From the NCBI RefSeq assembly GCF_000970305.1, contig NZ_CP009517.1, positions 3,410,001 through 3,474,000 of the forward strand: a stretch of DNA of 64,000 nucleotides. Reading direction: 5' to 3'. Shown piece after piece: positions 38,137-57,253 of this stretch; the first letter of the stretch is position 1; each line of letters begins with the position of its first letter. Origin of the DNA: Methanosarcina barkeri 3. Lineage in GTDB: Archaea; Halobacteriota; Methanosarcinia; Methanosarcinales; Methanosarcinaceae. Position numbers and translations under genes: made by a program. The notes beneath the pieces were generated by a model that saw nothing but the letters and a program-made list of their open reading frames with translations, was not told where the DNA came from and searched no databases.

Positions 38137-39153
38137 TCATGACTTAACACCATGCTCTTTTTTGTCCCAACCTTTCGGATAAGTTCCTGCTTCCATCATA
38201 ACCCGGACCGAAGTCGCTGCAAGTCCGGCCGAGGCTTTGAGGAGCTCTTCTGTACTCATTTCAGCTTTTGCAAGGGCAATGAGTTCACCTTTAAGGGTAA
38301 ATAACGCTGTCAGTTCGCCTTTCTTCAGGTTTGCATCCAGACTTGTTATACCCGGAACTGCAAGAGCAGCCCCTGAACAGACTGCATCTACTGCACTGTC
38401 CCGCAGGATAATTTTGGGAAGGTGGGACACAGCCGTTTCCATTGGCATAATTACCCGTCGGATCTCGGACTCATCTCCGTCTTCCTTCCAGAGTACATAT
38501 GCATCTTTGAGATCCTGAAGGGTGACAAGCGTCTCCTCGGTAAACGGGCCTGCTTTTGTCCTCCTGAGTTCCTGCATATGTCCGCCACAACCAAGAGCAA
38601 GCCCAATGTCATGGCAGAGTTTCCTGATATAGGTTCCGGCTTCACATCCTACGCGGAAGAGCACAAAACTGCCTTCAATTTCCAGCACTTCAAGGTAATA
38701 GATCGTCCTTACCCTGACAACGCGTTTGACAGCTGATTTGATAGGAGGCATCTGGTAGATAGGACCTGTAAATTCCTCACAGACCTTCCTTACCAGCTTT
38801 TGAGGCATTTCTTTATGAAGCTTCAGAAGGCAGACATATTCCTTTCCGGAAAGGCGCAGAGCAGGAACCGCTTTTGTAGCCTTTCCGAGTAAAGTTGGCA
38901 AAAGCCCCGTAACCTTGGGATCAAGTGAGCCTGCATGCCCTGCCGTACTCACACCCAGAATAGCTTTTACCCAGGCTGCAACCTCGTGGCTTGTCGGTCC
39001 CTTTGGCTTATCAATATTTACAACACCTTTCTCGATGTACTCAAGAATAGGGCGATTTTCCGGATGAGAGCCGTAAGAGGGATTTGACCAGGCAACGGAT
39101 TTCCGGACAAGAGTTCTTTCAGCTTCTGATGGCAATTTGCCGGCAGGTGACAT
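38137..39153 (-). CDS. truB: tRNA/rRNA pseudouridine synthase Cbf5 (archaeal TruB)
   Basis: Catalytic subunit of H/ACA ribonucleoproteins; it makes pseudouridine in rRNA and can act on U55 of tRNA. The catalytic aspartate lies in STAGHAGSLDPKVTG, the active-site lid in MPPIKSAVKR, and a C-terminal PUA domain covers about residues 250-325 (GAALAVPGI, KGELTALFTLKGELIALA). The length of 338 aa fits archaeal Cbf5. AAGGAG precedes the ATG, somewhat distant. In archaea it sits in the ribosomal superoperon after cmk, as here; the usual downstream neighbour rps13 is displaced by tRNA-Ser and the ABC genes. Confidence 0.95.
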   Translation of the reverse strand: MSPAGKLPSEAERTLVRKSVAWSNPSYGSHPENRPILEYIEKGVVNIDKPKGPTSHEVAAWVKAILGVSTAGHAGSLDPKVTGLLPTLLGKATKAVPALRLSGKEYVCLLKLHKEMPQKLVRKVCEEFTGPIYQMPPIKSAVKRVVRVRTIYYLEVLEIEGSFVLFRVGCEAGTYIRKLCHDIGLALGCGGHMQELRRTKAGPFTEETLVTLQDLKDAYVLWKEDGDESEIRRVIMPMETAVSHLPKIILRDSAVDAVCSGAALAVPGITSLDANLKKGELTALFTLKGELIALAKAEMSTEELLKASAGLAATSVRVMMEAGTYPKGWDKKEHGVKS

Positions 39154-39441
39154 AGTTTTTCAAAAACTCCTTAACTGAATTTATAGACGTAGATACGATA
39201 GTATGCAGTAACCCGTAACTCATGACAAGTGAAAATAAATGCGATTTAAGGAAATTCCCGCGATGCATGTAAGAAGGAAACTCGGGCAGTATTATTAAAG
39301 AGAGATTTAAATTAAAGAGAGATTTAAGAGAGATCATATGCCGAAGACTCATAATGCTATAGTATATCAGTAATATCAGCTTCTGGCAAATAAAACTCTA
39401 CGCTTTGTATAAAAATCCAGCCTTTCAGAACTTGTGGGAAG

Positions 39442-39984
39442 TTATTCCGGGCCGACAAGAGAATCAACAGCGGTCCTGAGAATGTCAAGGATCTGATACT
39501 GGTTCCATTTTTCAGAATCAATAACGATGTCGTAAACTGAGAGGTCATTAATATCGATATTATAATAGCTCATATAACGGAGGGCTTCGGATTTTTCCCG
39601 TTTAATTGTTCTTTCGAGCTCTTCGTCAAAAGAAATTGATTTTTCCCGCCTCAGGATTCGTTTTACCCGGGCAGGTAGCGGAGCCTTTATCCAGATTTTA
39701 AGTACATTCGGGACATCTTTAGCCATATGACCCGCAAGCCTGCTTTCGAGTATCAGTTTTTCGTGACTATGGATAACAGCTCTCTGATTATTATCAATAG
39801 CCAGGTCAATAGAAGGGTCTTTTTCGGCCATAGCCCCAAATTCTGCCAGGCTCATTCCCTTCTCCCTGGCTATCTTCCTGAAAATTTCACCCGAGGAAAT
39901 CAGTTCAAATTCATAATATTCTGCAAGGAGTCTTGAGACGGTTGTCGTTCCACTTCCGGGAAGCCCGCTAACTGTTATCCGCAT
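39442..39984 (-). CDS. cmk: Cytidylate kinase (archaeal type)
   Basis: Phosphorylates CMP and dCMP with ATP. The P-loop SGLPGSGTTTVSRLL starts at about residue 6. SSGEIFRKIA and ESRLAGHMA are the NMP-binding elements, and RVKRILRREKSISFDEELERTIKREKSEALRY is the lid region (given in part here). The protein is 180 aa, standard for the short archaeal family. Its ATG overlaps the stop of the EMC3-like gene in TGATG, so the two are cotranslated. Confidence 0.93.
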   Translation of the reverse strand: MRITVSGLPGSGTTTVSRLLAEYYEFELISSGEIFRKIAREKGMSLAEFGAMAEKDPSIDLAIDNNQRAVIHSHEKLILESRLAGHMAKDVPNVLKIWIKAPLPARVKRILRREKSISFDEELERTIKREKSEALRYMSYYNIDINDLSVYDIVIDSEKWNQYQILDILRTAVDSLVGPE

Positions 39985-40628
39985 CAGACCCCACCGATAT
40001 TCAATGCCTTTCTGATAAATTGGCTAACTCCGAGAGAACAAATAAAATACCAGTATAGCCAGTGCTGGAAGTACAAAAAAGCATGAGAAGTCAGCAACTG
40101 TTTACCCCAGAAAGGAAAAACCATCGTGGCGTTCCCATGTCCACTGATGTAATAATAAGCCCACATAAAGAGAGGAACGGAAATGATACTGATGTAAGCC
40201 ATAGGTTTGAACTGCTGCTTGGACATCTTCATCTGGTCTTCCATCATTTCCTGGCGTTGTTCTTCCAGTTTTTTAAGCATATAAGTGTTCTGGGAAAGCT
40301 GCGCCTCCCGGAATTCCTTCTGGAAAGCTTTCATGCGTTCCTGGGTATTCTTCATAAGGTCCCAGTCAATTGTGTATTTCTGGATAACGGATGCGTAAAT
40401 AGCAGTAATAGACGCCATTACCAAAAGGATTAGATAGAAATTCTCCTGCCCGATAAGAGCAAGTATGGGATTCATTAAAGTCCCTACGACTTTTCCGACA
40501 GCCTCTCTGAAACCCTGCCCAAGAACCATAATCCCGATCATAAGGGAAAAACCGAGAGCTAGCAGGAACCGGTCTATTTGATTTTTTAATGTCTCCGAAA
40601 CCAAGTTGTTCTCACCGTTCAGATTCAA
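39984..40628 (-). CDS. EMC3/TMCO1-like membrane insertase (DUF106)
   Basis: An archaeal member of the Oxa1/YidC/EMC3 superfamily that helps insert membrane proteins. It has an N-terminal hydrophobic segment (LLALGFSLMIGIMVLGQG), a helix at FYLILLVMASITAIYASVI, a charged cytoplasmic coiled coil (MKAFQKEFREAQLSQNTYML) and two more helices (AYISIISVPLFMWAYYYI, LYWYFICSLGVSQF). The length is 214 aa. It normally follows secY-adk, consistent with a role in cotranslational insertion; here it is separated from adk by about 1.9 kb holding two unrelated genes. Confidence 0.9.
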   Translation of the reverse strand: MNLNGENNLVSETLKNQIDRFLLALGFSLMIGIMVLGQGFREAVGKVVGTLMNPILALIGQENFYLILLVMASITAIYASVIQKYTIDWDLMKNTQERMKAFQKEFREAQLSQNTYMLKKLEEQRQEMMEDQMKMSKQQFKPMAYISIISVPLFMWAYYYISGHGNATMVFPFWGKQLLTSHAFLYFQHWLYWYFICSLGVSQFIRKALNIGGV

Positions 40629-41074
40629 TAGTTATTCTGAGATCTTCAAATGTAGAAGAATTCCGATAATAAAAGCTTGACAAGCTTAAAGTATTTTAAA
40701 GTCGTGATAAATCAGCTCGATTACGGAGCCAATTTTAAACGATTACAGGTTGTTCTGGTTAATAAGTGTCGATGTATATATAAGTTATACTATTCTATGA
40801 AATTCAGATTGAACCTTCCCGAACAACTCCGGACAAGTAGCAGTCAAAGATAAGCATACAATCACTAACTCTCAAGTATAATTTTTAGCTTGCTTCTCTA
40901 ATTGTTAACCTACTACAGCCACATATAACTGCACTCTTGTAAACTACCATTCAGCTAAATATGTTTAAACAAAAAATGTTTAAATATCTTTTCATAAATT
41001 ATCATAACAAGAGACTACAGCCTGGAAAGTTGAGAGATAAACTCATACTACAGGCTTTAGGAGGAATTTGAAAA
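40629..41074. other. Divergent promoter region between the EMC3-like and carbonic anhydrase genes
   Basis: No gene. ATGTTTAAA occurs twice (about 40959 and 40974) within a T/A-rich stretch, and TTTAAATATC there may be the box A of the carbonic anhydrase gene, about 95 nt before its ATG. The EMC3-cmk-truB group must have its own promoter in this region. Confidence 0.4.
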
Positions 41075-41689
41075 ATGCAGTTTCCAAACCCCAGTGGACA
41101 GTTTCCAAAAATAAGCAGTAAAGCCTTGATATTCGACACCGCGCTTATAATAGGAAATGTAACTATAGAAGGAGACGTATTTGTTGGCCCTAATGCCGTA
41201 ATTAGGGCAGACGAACCTGGGTCTTCAATAGTTATCCGAAGCGGCTGTAACATTCAGGACAATGTAATAATTCATTCCCTTTACAATTCACAAGTGGAGA
41301 TAGGTAATAACACATCTCTTGCACACGGGTGCATCGTACATGGTCCCTGTGAGATAGGAGAAAATTGTTTTGTAGGTTTTGGAGCCTTGACGTTTGACTG
41401 CTCTCTGGGAAAAGATACTCTGGTTCTTCACAAGGCTGTTGTTCGCGGAGTCGAAATTCTTCCACACAAAATGGTACCCGACGGAGGGGTTATCAATGAT
41501 CAAAGAGCGGCAAATGCACTTGAAGATATCACAACAGATCTTGCAGAGTTCAAAGAATCTGTTGTCAGGGCAAATCTTGAACTGGTGGAAGGATATAAAA
41601 GGCTTCAACTTGAGAATCAAGATCTACCTTTAAGAATATTACAGGAAAATAAGATCGAAAAAACCGAAGTTTTTGAAAATACAGAGTGA
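41075..41689 (+). CDS. Gamma-class carbonic anhydrase-like protein (Cam/CamH family)
   Basis: A left-handed beta-helix protein of the gamma carbonic anhydrase family, which interconverts CO2 and bicarbonate. Hexapeptide-like repeats fill residues 20-150. The active-site residues of Cam are visible: R and D in VIRADEPG, H in NVIIHSL, and two H in SLAHGCIVHGP. The C-terminal LELVEGYKRLQ matches the Cam end helix. The acidic loop of Cam that carries the proton-shuttle glutamate is absent and there is no signal peptide, so it is the cytoplasmic CamH-like type. GGAGGAATTTGAAAA precedes the ATG. It is the only plus-strand gene within the translation block. Confidence 0.88.
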   Translation: MQFPNPSGQFPKISSKALIFDTALIIGNVTIEGDVFVGPNAVIRADEPGSSIVIRSGCNIQDNVIIHSLYNSQVEIGNNTSLAHGCIVHGPCEIGENCFVGFGALTFDCSLGKDTLVLHKAVVRGVEILPHKMVPDGGVINDQRAANALEDITTDLAEFKESVVRANLELVEGYKRLQLENQDLPLRILQENKIEKTEVFENTE

Positions 41690-41763
41690 TAAATTACCTG
41701 GAGTCCGGTAGTAATGTGACTGAGAACCAATCCGAAAAGTCAATAATAACGTATTTTAAAGTT

Positions 41764-41865
41764 ACAACAGATTTTAAGCTACAACAGATTTTAAGCTACA
41801 ACAGATTTTAAGCTACAACAGATTTTAAGCTACAACAGATTTTAAGCTACAACAGATTTTAAGCT
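41764..41865. repeat. 17-bp tandem repeat, six perfect copies
   Basis: ACAACAGATTTTAAGCT is repeated six times without a mismatch (41764-41865). Degenerate CTACAACACTTTT pieces follow to about 41965. The repeat lies between the convergent carbonic anhydrase and wHTH genes. Perfect identity points to recent slippage. Confidence 0.95.
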
Positions 41866-42047
41866 ACTATAGATCTGTAGTATCAGTATCATTTCTGATT
41901 ACGGTACTATTAATTTTAAGATACGTTAGGCCACAACACTTTTCATCAGGCTACAACACTTTTCGGATAGTTCCAATTACCAATTAACACATTCAGCTAA
42001 AGATCTTATTAACATTTGGTTAATAGAGACTTCAATTATTTCAATAA

Positions 42048-42326
42048 TCAAAGGTATTTTCCATCCAGTTTTTCTAAAATTGTTTTTCCCTCTTCTGTCA
42101 GGGTATACTTTCTCCATGTTGTTTTCTCAGGAGTCAAACACTGAATTAAACCCTTGCTCTCAAATTCCTTTAAAGCGTGACTGATATTCTGTGTAGATCG
42201 ACTTGCCTCGTGGGCAATATCCGAAGCTCTTACAAAGGGGTGCCTTTTCATGGAGCCCATAAGAATCAAACGGCGATCAACGCTGATAACCCAGTTAACC
42301 AGTTCATCGATCGAGTTTTCAGTCAT
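42048..42326 (-). CDS. Small winged-helix transcriptional regulator
   Basis: A 92-residue winged helix-turn-helix protein. The recognition unit is RASDIAHEASRSTQNISHALKEFESKGLI (given in part as RASDIAHEASRS then NISHALKEF), followed by a wing WRKYTLTEEGK. It has the MarR/ArsR-like archaeal layout without a ligand domain. The ATG follows a weakly matching ribosome-binding site. It is convergent with the carbonic anhydrase gene and downstream of adk on the same strand, but the 200-bp gap suggests its own promoter. Its target is unknown. Confidence 0.8.
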   Translation of the reverse strand: MTENSIDELVNWVISVDRRLILMGSMKRHPFVRASDIAHEASRSTQNISHALKEFESKGLIQCLTPEKTTWRKYTLTEEGKTILEKLDGKYL

Positions 42327-42520
42327 ACTAACTCAGCTTCTCCGTAGTGTAGTTCTTGGTAACATAAATAGCTACATATTATTTAAATCAAATTATTTGA
42401 ATCAAGATGATACGAAAAAAACTAAAGTATTTCGAAAAATATAGATGACTTAACAGAAAATCGAAGTGACAAGAAAGTATTAAAAAGAAAAAAGAAATGA
42501 AGATAAAAGAAATAAAGATT

Positions 42521-43168
42521 TTAAGCAAATTTCGCAAGAACTGCCTTTATTTCTTCAAAAACTTCATCTATATCTTTTGTACCGTCAAGAGTTATCAGAA
42601 CTCCCTGCTTTGCATAATAGTCAATGAGGGGTTCGGTCTGCTTTTTATAAACACTGAGACGGGTCTTAACAGCCTCTTCTTTGTCGTCAGCACGCTGGAA
42701 AACCTTACCACCGCAAATATCACAGATCTCATCTTTTTTTGGCGGATTAAAAGTCCTGTGGTAACTCGCACCACAGTTGCACATTAGACGACCGCTTATT
42801 CTTTCAACCAGTTCTTCATCAGGCACTTCAAGGTTAAGAACAGCATCTATGGGCTTATTGATCTCATCAAGGATGACTGCAAGAGCATCAGCCTGAGGTA
42901 TTGTTCTTGGATACCCATCAAGAATGAAACCCTTTTCACAGTCCTGTTCTTTCAGACGGTTCTTAATAATTCCTATAAGTACCTCATCGGGAACAAGCTC
43001 TCCTTTGTCCATATATTTCTTGGCTGCAAGCCCAAGTTCGGTTCCTTCCCTGACATTTGCCCGCAGGATATCACCTGTGGAAATCTGAGGGATTCTATAA
43101 TAGTCAACCATTTTTTTGGCCTGGGTGCCTTTTCCGGCACCAGGGGGGCCGAAGAGTATTATATTCAT
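42521..43168 (-). CDS. adk: Adenylate kinase with zinc-binding lid
   Basis: Catalyses ATP + AMP to 2 ADP. The P-loop is GPPGAGKGTQAKK, the AMP-binding part QISTGDILRANVREGT, and the lid holds four cysteines (CNCGASYH and ICDICGGK) for a structural zinc, as in Gram-positive Adk. The family is the long bacterial-like AdkA type of 215 aa, as used by Methanosarcina, rather than the short archaeal form. It follows secY by 82 nt in the ribosomal superoperon. Confidence 0.95.
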   Translation of the reverse strand: MNIILFGPPGAGKGTQAKKMVDYYRIPQISTGDILRANVREGTELGLAAKKYMDKGELVPDEVLIGIIKNRLKEQDCEKGFILDGYPRTIPQADALAVILDEINKPIDAVLNLEVPDEELVERISGRLMCNCGASYHRTFNPPKKDEICDICGGKVFQRADDKEEAVKTRLSVYKKQTEPLIDYYAKQGVLITLDGTKDIDEVFEEIKAVLAKFA

Positions 43169-43250
43169 TCGAAGATCCCTGTATTTTGGTTTGTTTACAT
43201 TACATCTAAATTCGATTCTTTTTTATACCTTTTTGCAATCCAAAGCGGGT

Positions 43251-44729
43251 TTACTGCTCTCCAAAGAAGGAACGTATCATCGGGTGCATCTCCATCATCT
43301 GCTCGGATGCGATGTCCTCGTACAGCCTGTATACAATACTTACAGTAAGTAGCAACCCTGTACCTCCAGCACTTCCAAGAGTACCTAGCAGGCTAGCAAC
43401 CAGAGTAAGTAATCCTATGAAAGCTCCGCCGATTACGGTAACTTTTGGAATATAGCGCTGCGTAACTTTTTCAATACTGCTAATATTCCGCCTGAAGCCC
43501 GGAATCTGCATACCGGAATTGAAAATCTTCTGGGCTGTAGGTTTAGCCCCCATGCCTGTAGTTTCTATCCAGAAGAGGGAAAAGATAATCCCGCCTACAA
43601 TAAGCATGAAAGCATCTGTAAAGACATGAAGCCCTATCTGCCATCCAGCAGGAGCGGTCGCACCATAACCTGAAAAGGAATCCCTCACAAGAGACGGGAC
43701 CCAGTCATAAGGACTGTGTATGGGAGCAAGGTAATACATAATCCCGTTTAGAGGTGTGGACCCATTGAACTCTCCAAGGAAAGTGATTCCCCTGCCTGCA
43801 AGAATAATCCCTATCATCTGGATGTTAGCCTGAAGAGCTCGGACAAGGATCATTGGCAACACCGAAGAGTATATGAGCTTGACAGGAAAACGGCCTCTGG
43901 CTCCTCTAACTGCACTGTGCGCGAGAGGGATTTCAATCCTTGTACTTTCCACATATACTACAAACAGGAAGATAATAACTGTACTCAGTAGTGCCAGAAT
44001 TCCTCCTCTGACCAGCATGAATATCACGCCGTCACCTGAGAAGAGGTAATCCGCTCCGACAGTCTGCGCAATATAAACCCATTTCGGAATCAACCCTACC
44101 GGAAAACCCGTTGAATCACGTTCCCAGCTAACGAGCCCTGTAACAATCTGTTGTGAGATTCCCGCAACAATGAAAAGCCCGACTCCTGAACCAATACCCC
44201 ATTTGGAAACTACTTCATCCATAAACAGGATGAGTACGCCTCCAATGAAGATCTGTATAAGGAGCAGAAAGGTGATTACTCCCAGGCCTACACCGAGAGC
44301 AGAAGCAAGCCCTGGATCCGGTTGGATATATCCACCAAGCAGCTGCGGCAGCGCTTCCAGTATGATCATGATAAACACAAGGAATTTCTGTGCTCCCTGA
44401 AAGAATGCCTGGTCTTTGGGATCCGACAGGTCCAGTTTGATAATATCTGCTCCAACAAGAAGTTGCAGGACAATCGAAGCCGTGACAATAGGCCCGATAC
44501 CTAGGAGAACTAGAGATCCAGACGCGCCCGCAAAGAAGGCACGGTAAGATTCAAAAAGGTCAACCGAATCCTGGGACATCCCAAAAAGCGGTACATTTGC
44601 CAGAGCAAAGTACAGCAAAAGGACTCCCAGAGTCCACCAGAGCTTATCCTTAAAATGGACGTGTTTTTCCGGACTTGCTACTGCAGGTAACTTGTTAAAA
44701 AACGGTTCTAACGTATCCCTGAGAGTCAT
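43251..44729 (-). CDS. secY: Protein translocase subunit SecY
   Basis: The pore subunit of the Sec translocon (Sec61 alpha homologue). The 492-residue protein has ten hydrophobic helices. A plug region contains LFESYRAFFAGASGSLVLLG, followed by LGIGPIVTASIVLQLLVG; ALVESTRIEIPLAH-like sequence precedes the large cytoplasmic loop, and the C-terminal arm ends HPMIRSFFGE. It lies between rpl15 and adk, its standard position in archaea. An in-frame start at 44729 follows an AT-rich leader with weak ribosome-binding features. Confidence 0.96.
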   Translation of the reverse strand: MTLRDTLEPFFNKLPAVASPEKHVHFKDKLWWTLGVLLLYFALANVPLFGMSQDSVDLFESYRAFFAGASGSLVLLGIGPIVTASIVLQLLVGADIIKLDLSDPKDQAFFQGAQKFLVFIMIILEALPQLLGGYIQPDPGLASALGVGLGVITFLLLIQIFIGGVLILFMDEVVSKWGIGSGVGLFIVAGISQQIVTGLVSWERDSTGFPVGLIPKWVYIAQTVGADYLFSGDGVIFMLVRGGILALLSTVIIFLFVVYVESTRIEIPLAHSAVRGARGRFPVKLIYSSVLPMILVRALQANIQMIGIILAGRGITFLGEFNGSTPLNGIMYYLAPIHSPYDWVPSLVRDSFSGYGATAPAGWQIGLHVFTDAFMLIVGGIIFSLFWIETTGMGAKPTAQKIFNSGMQIPGFRRNISSIEKVTQRYIPKVTVIGGAFIGLLTLVASLLGTLGSAGGTGLLLTVSIVYRLYEDIASEQMMEMHPMIRSFFGEQ

Positions 44730-44871
44730 CGATTACACCATTCAAAATATAATTTATTATAATAGTTAAAATGTAAGATCACGTTTTACCGTAAGATATT
44801 GGTAAGTATAGTACATCTAATATGAAAAAGTTACCAAAAGAATTAAAATAAGTAATGCTAGATGACATTAC

Positions 44872-45766
<895 letters not shown>

Positions 45767-45767
45767 A

Positions 45768-46394
<627 letters not shown>

Positions 46395-46403
46395 TTAATC
46401 ACC

Positions 46404-47837
<1,434 letters not shown>

Positions 47838-47847
47838 CATAACCACC

Positions 47848-48378
47848 TCAGGGCTTCTGCACAATGTAGATTCCGTCCAGGAAAATCCTTGGGTCGAATC
47901 TCTTGATCTTGGTCTTCTGTTCAATATTTGCAGCAGTTTGCCCGACATCTTCCTTGTTTATTCCGGAAACAGTCACCTCATTTCCGGATACCTTAACCTT
48001 TGTCTCGCCAAGGATTTTTGCAACTCTTGGCTTCTTTTCTCCAAGGAAGTTTCCGATTATGAGAGTCTTCCCATCAACTTTTACCTGCATAGGGAAGTGA
48101 GCGTACAGAATAGTCATCTTGCACTCAAAACCTTCATTTACGCCTTTCATCAGGTTTTTGATGTGGGAAGTGAAAGTGCCCACCATGGCTTTCTGTTCTT
48201 TCCTGGAAGAGTGAGCATCCACCACTACTTCGCCTTCCCTGACGTCGATCTTGATTCCAGGGTACCATAGTTTTCTTTCTACAGTTCCCATGGGGCCACT
48301 GGCTGTAAACACATCCTGAGAGAAAGAGACGGAAATTCCTTCAGGAATCTCTATTGTTCTTGCAATTTCCTTAACCAT
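47848..48378 (-). CDS. rpl6: Large-subunit ribosomal protein uL6
   Basis: A 50S protein near the sarcin-ricin loop and the factor-binding site. It has two related domains. The first begins [29 protein letters not shown] (quoted in part: [12 protein letters not shown]), and the second contains [31 protein letters not shown] (part: [15 protein letters not shown]). The length is 176 aa. It follows rps8 by 17 nt with a GGAGG-type site before the ATG. Confidence 0.97.
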   Translation of the reverse strand: MVKEIARTIEIPEGISVSFSQDVFTASGPMGTVERKLWYPGIKIDVREGEVVVDAHSSRKEQKAMVGTFTSHIKNLMKGVNEGFECKMTILYAHFPMQVKVDGKTLIIGNFLGEKKPRVAKILGETKVKVSGNEVTVSGINKEDVGQTAANIEQKTKIKRFDPRIFLDGIYIVQKP

Positions 48379-48395
48379 TTCCTGTTCCCTCCAGC

Positions 48396-51586
<3,191 letters not shown>

Positions 51587-51597
<11 letters not shown>

Positions 51598-51790
51598 TTA
51601 GCTCATGCTGAATTGTCTTTATCCGGGCAATTGTTCTCCTGATTTCTCCGATTCTTCCCGGATTTTCAGGAGCTCCGCCTGCGGAAGTAAGAGCACGTTC
51701 CCTGACCAGTTCACTATTAAGAGTCTCGAGTTCGTCAGCCCGTTCGTCAAGTGACATGTCCCGGATTTCTCTGGATCTGAGGATTGCCAT
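51587..51790 (-). CDS. rpl29: Large-subunit ribosomal protein uL29
   Basis: A two-helix protein at the exit tunnel rim that helps bind SRP and chaperones. The 67-residue sequence [20 protein letters not shown] and [14 protein letters not shown] matches archaeal uL29. Its ATG overlaps the rps3 stop (TAATG), and its end overlaps rnp1 by 11 nt. Confidence 0.97.
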
Positions 51791-52722
51791 TATTCCTTAG
51801 CCTCCTTATGAACCCGTGCCATGGGATGCCAGTAGTCGTAACCCTCATGCTTGTGCTGCCAGACTCCGTTAACCTGTCTTCGCAGTTCTTCTGAGCCTTC
51901 AACCTGAATGATTTCAGCCTCTTCAAAGTCTTCTGCTACTTCAGCCTGAGGTTCTTCCTCGGCCTCTTCAGGTTCTGCAACTTCAACTTCTACTGGTTTA
52001 GCAGGTGCTGCTGCAGGAGTTTTGGGTTTTGCCGCACTTTCCTTTTTAGGAGTTTCAACAGGTTTTTCGGTCGGTTTTGCAGCCGGCTTTTCGGCAGGCT
52101 TTTCAACCGGTTCGGTTACAGGCTCACTTGGTTCCCTGGTTGTGTATGAATCAGGTAGGACAACACCTGGCTGAATGATCCTGACTTTGCAGCCAAGAGT
52201 TCCAAGCTTTTTGATTGCTACTGCAAATCCTTCGTCAACGACCTCTTGTACAGGGTTTCCGGAGTGTTTTATGTACCCATCAACGAATTTTTCAACTCTT
52301 GACCTTGCACCTGTGAGTTTCCCGGAAATAACAACTTCACAGCCAAGTGCGCCTGCGTTCATGACTGCACGAAGTGTGTTGTGTCCGGCTTTTCTGAAGT
52401 ACCAGCCTCTCTCAATTGAAGCTGCAAGCCTTGATGCCATCATCTGAGCGTTAAGTTCAGGTTTCTTAACTTCCTGAGCATCAATCTGCGGGTTTTCAAG
52501 ATTGTATTTAGTTGCAACGTCCCTGGTAAGCTTTCTGATGACCTTTCCGGCTTTTCCGATTACCATTCCAGGCTTTTCAGAATAGATAATGATTTGGGTA
52601 CCCATAGGAGTCCTGTTAAGCTCCATACCGCCATATCCAGCTCTGTTCAGCTGGTCTGCGAAATACTCATCCATGGAGGCTTTAACATACCCATCATTGA
52701 CGAATTTTCTTTCTATTGCCAT
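51790..52722 (-). CDS. rps3: Small-subunit ribosomal protein uS3 with long low-complexity tail
   Basis: A 30S head protein lining the mRNA entry. The KH domain is in [20 protein letters not shown], and the C-terminal domain includes [27 protein letters not shown] (part: [17 protein letters not shown]). From about residue 190 a tail follows, made of [15 protein letters not shown]-type repeats, then an acidic [21 protein letters not shown] stretch, and a final aromatic [20 protein letters not shown] segment. At 310 aa it is some 80-100 residues longer than most archaeal uS3, the extra part being this tail. Confidence 0.95.
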   Translation of the reverse strand: MAIERKFVNDGYVKASMDEYFADQLNRAGYGGMELNRTPMGTQIIIYSEKPGMVIGKAGKVIRKLTRDVATKYNLENPQIDAQEVKKPELNAQMMASRLAASIERGWYFRKAGHNTLRAVMNAGALGCEVVISGKLTGARSRVEKFVDGYIKHSGNPVQEVVDEGFAVAIKKLGTLGCKVRIIQPGVVLPDSYTTREPSEPVTEPVEKPAEKPAAKPTEKPVETPKKESAAKPKTPAAAPAKPVEVEVAEPEEAEEEPQAEVAEDFEEAEIIQVEGSEELRRQVNGVWQHKHEGYDYWHPMARVHKEAKE

Positions 52723-53184
<462 letters not shown>

Positions 53185-53189
53185 TCACC

Positions 53190-53612
<423 letters not shown>

Positions 53613-53615
53613 TCA

Positions 53616-54332
53616 TCAGCGCTTCATTCCGGTCCTTCTAGCTGCAATCAGTCCGACCTTTCTTCCAGGCGGAGCGTTTCTGCTAACTGTTGTAGGCTTG
53701 CCCGGATGCTTCCATGCACCTCCACCGAATGGGTGGTCACGCGGGTTCATGGCAACTCCTGAAACCCTGGGATACTTTGCAGCTCTTGTTTTCATTTTGT
53801 GGTACTTTTTCCCGGCTTTGAGCCATGGCTTGTCAACCCGGCCTCCTCCTGCAACAATACCGACAACTGCTCTGCATTTCGGATTTAACCATTTAATGTT
53901 ACCTGAAGGCATTGACACTGCAGTCCTGTTAGGCTCATGGGTTACGACAGTTGCGTATACACCGGAAGAACGCACGAATCTGCCACCGTCATTTGGCTTC
54001 GACTCGATGTTGCAAATAAAGAAACCTTCAGGCACCTTTCCTATAGGAACTATGTTTCCTGGCTGGACATCGGCATCGTCTCCACACTCGATTGTGCTCC
54101 CTACTGCAACCCCTTCAGAAGCAAGCAGGAGAAGTTCTTCCCCATTTTCAAAGGCGACTTTTGCTATAGGAGCTGAGCGAGCAGGGTCGTGCTCGAGGTC
54201 AATGATTTTCCCCTGAATCGACGTATTCTCGTCAACGCGAGGATGCCTCAGTTCTGCCTTGTACTTGTGAGAAGGAGCTCTATAGGTCGGAGTACCTCTA
54301 CCCCTGTTTTGTGATATGATTCTTTTACCCAT
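53616..54332 (-). CDS. rpl2: Large-subunit ribosomal protein uL2
   Basis: A core 50S protein required for subunit joining and peptidyl transfer. It starts [20 protein letters not shown], contains [17 protein letters not shown]-like and [21 protein letters not shown] sequences, and has the catalytically important C-terminal block [17 protein letters not shown], including the histidine. The length of 238 aa is standard for archaea. Confidence 0.98.
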   Translation of the reverse strand: MGKRIISQNRGRGTPTYRAPSHKYKAELRHPRVDENTSIQGKIIDLEHDPARSAPIAKVAFENGEELLLLASEGVAVGSTIECGDDADVQPGNIVPIGKVPEGFFICNIESKPNDGGRFVRSSGVYATVVTHEPNRTAVSMPSGNIKWLNPKCRAVVGIVAGGGRVDKPWLKAGKKYHKMKTRAAKYPRVSGVAMNPRDHPFGGGAWKHPGKPTTVSRNAPPGRKVGLIAARRTGMKR

Positions 54333-54342
54333 ACATCACACC

Positions 54343-57040
<2,698 letters not shown>

Positions 57041-57050
57041 AGCACATCTA

Positions 57051-57060
57051 ATATATAAAG
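57051..57060 (-). promoter_or_regulatory. Candidate TATA box for the rpl3 superoperon
   Basis: On the minus strand CTTTATATAT is a strong archaeal box A match, and no other good TATA lies nearer to rpl3. It would start transcription near 57025. Confidence 0.45.
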
Positions 57061-57253
57061 CCTTTGTAGGGCAAGAAGAGAATTCAGAAAGAAAAAATCC
57101 GTTTCAGGTAAGAGACAAGTAAATAGATTAAAGAGTTAAGCTTATTGTTACCCAGTTGAAGTTGAAATATAGAAACTATAATCAAAAGAATACTAGCTCT
57201 ACTTCTCGGCCGGCAAATGCCCATATGTCGGTTTAGAAGTACATATACTATGC

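Noticed and set aside
42497-42787. 96-codon plus-strand frame opposite adk
   Set aside because: Antisense shadow of the adk lid and C-terminus, which has clear motifs.
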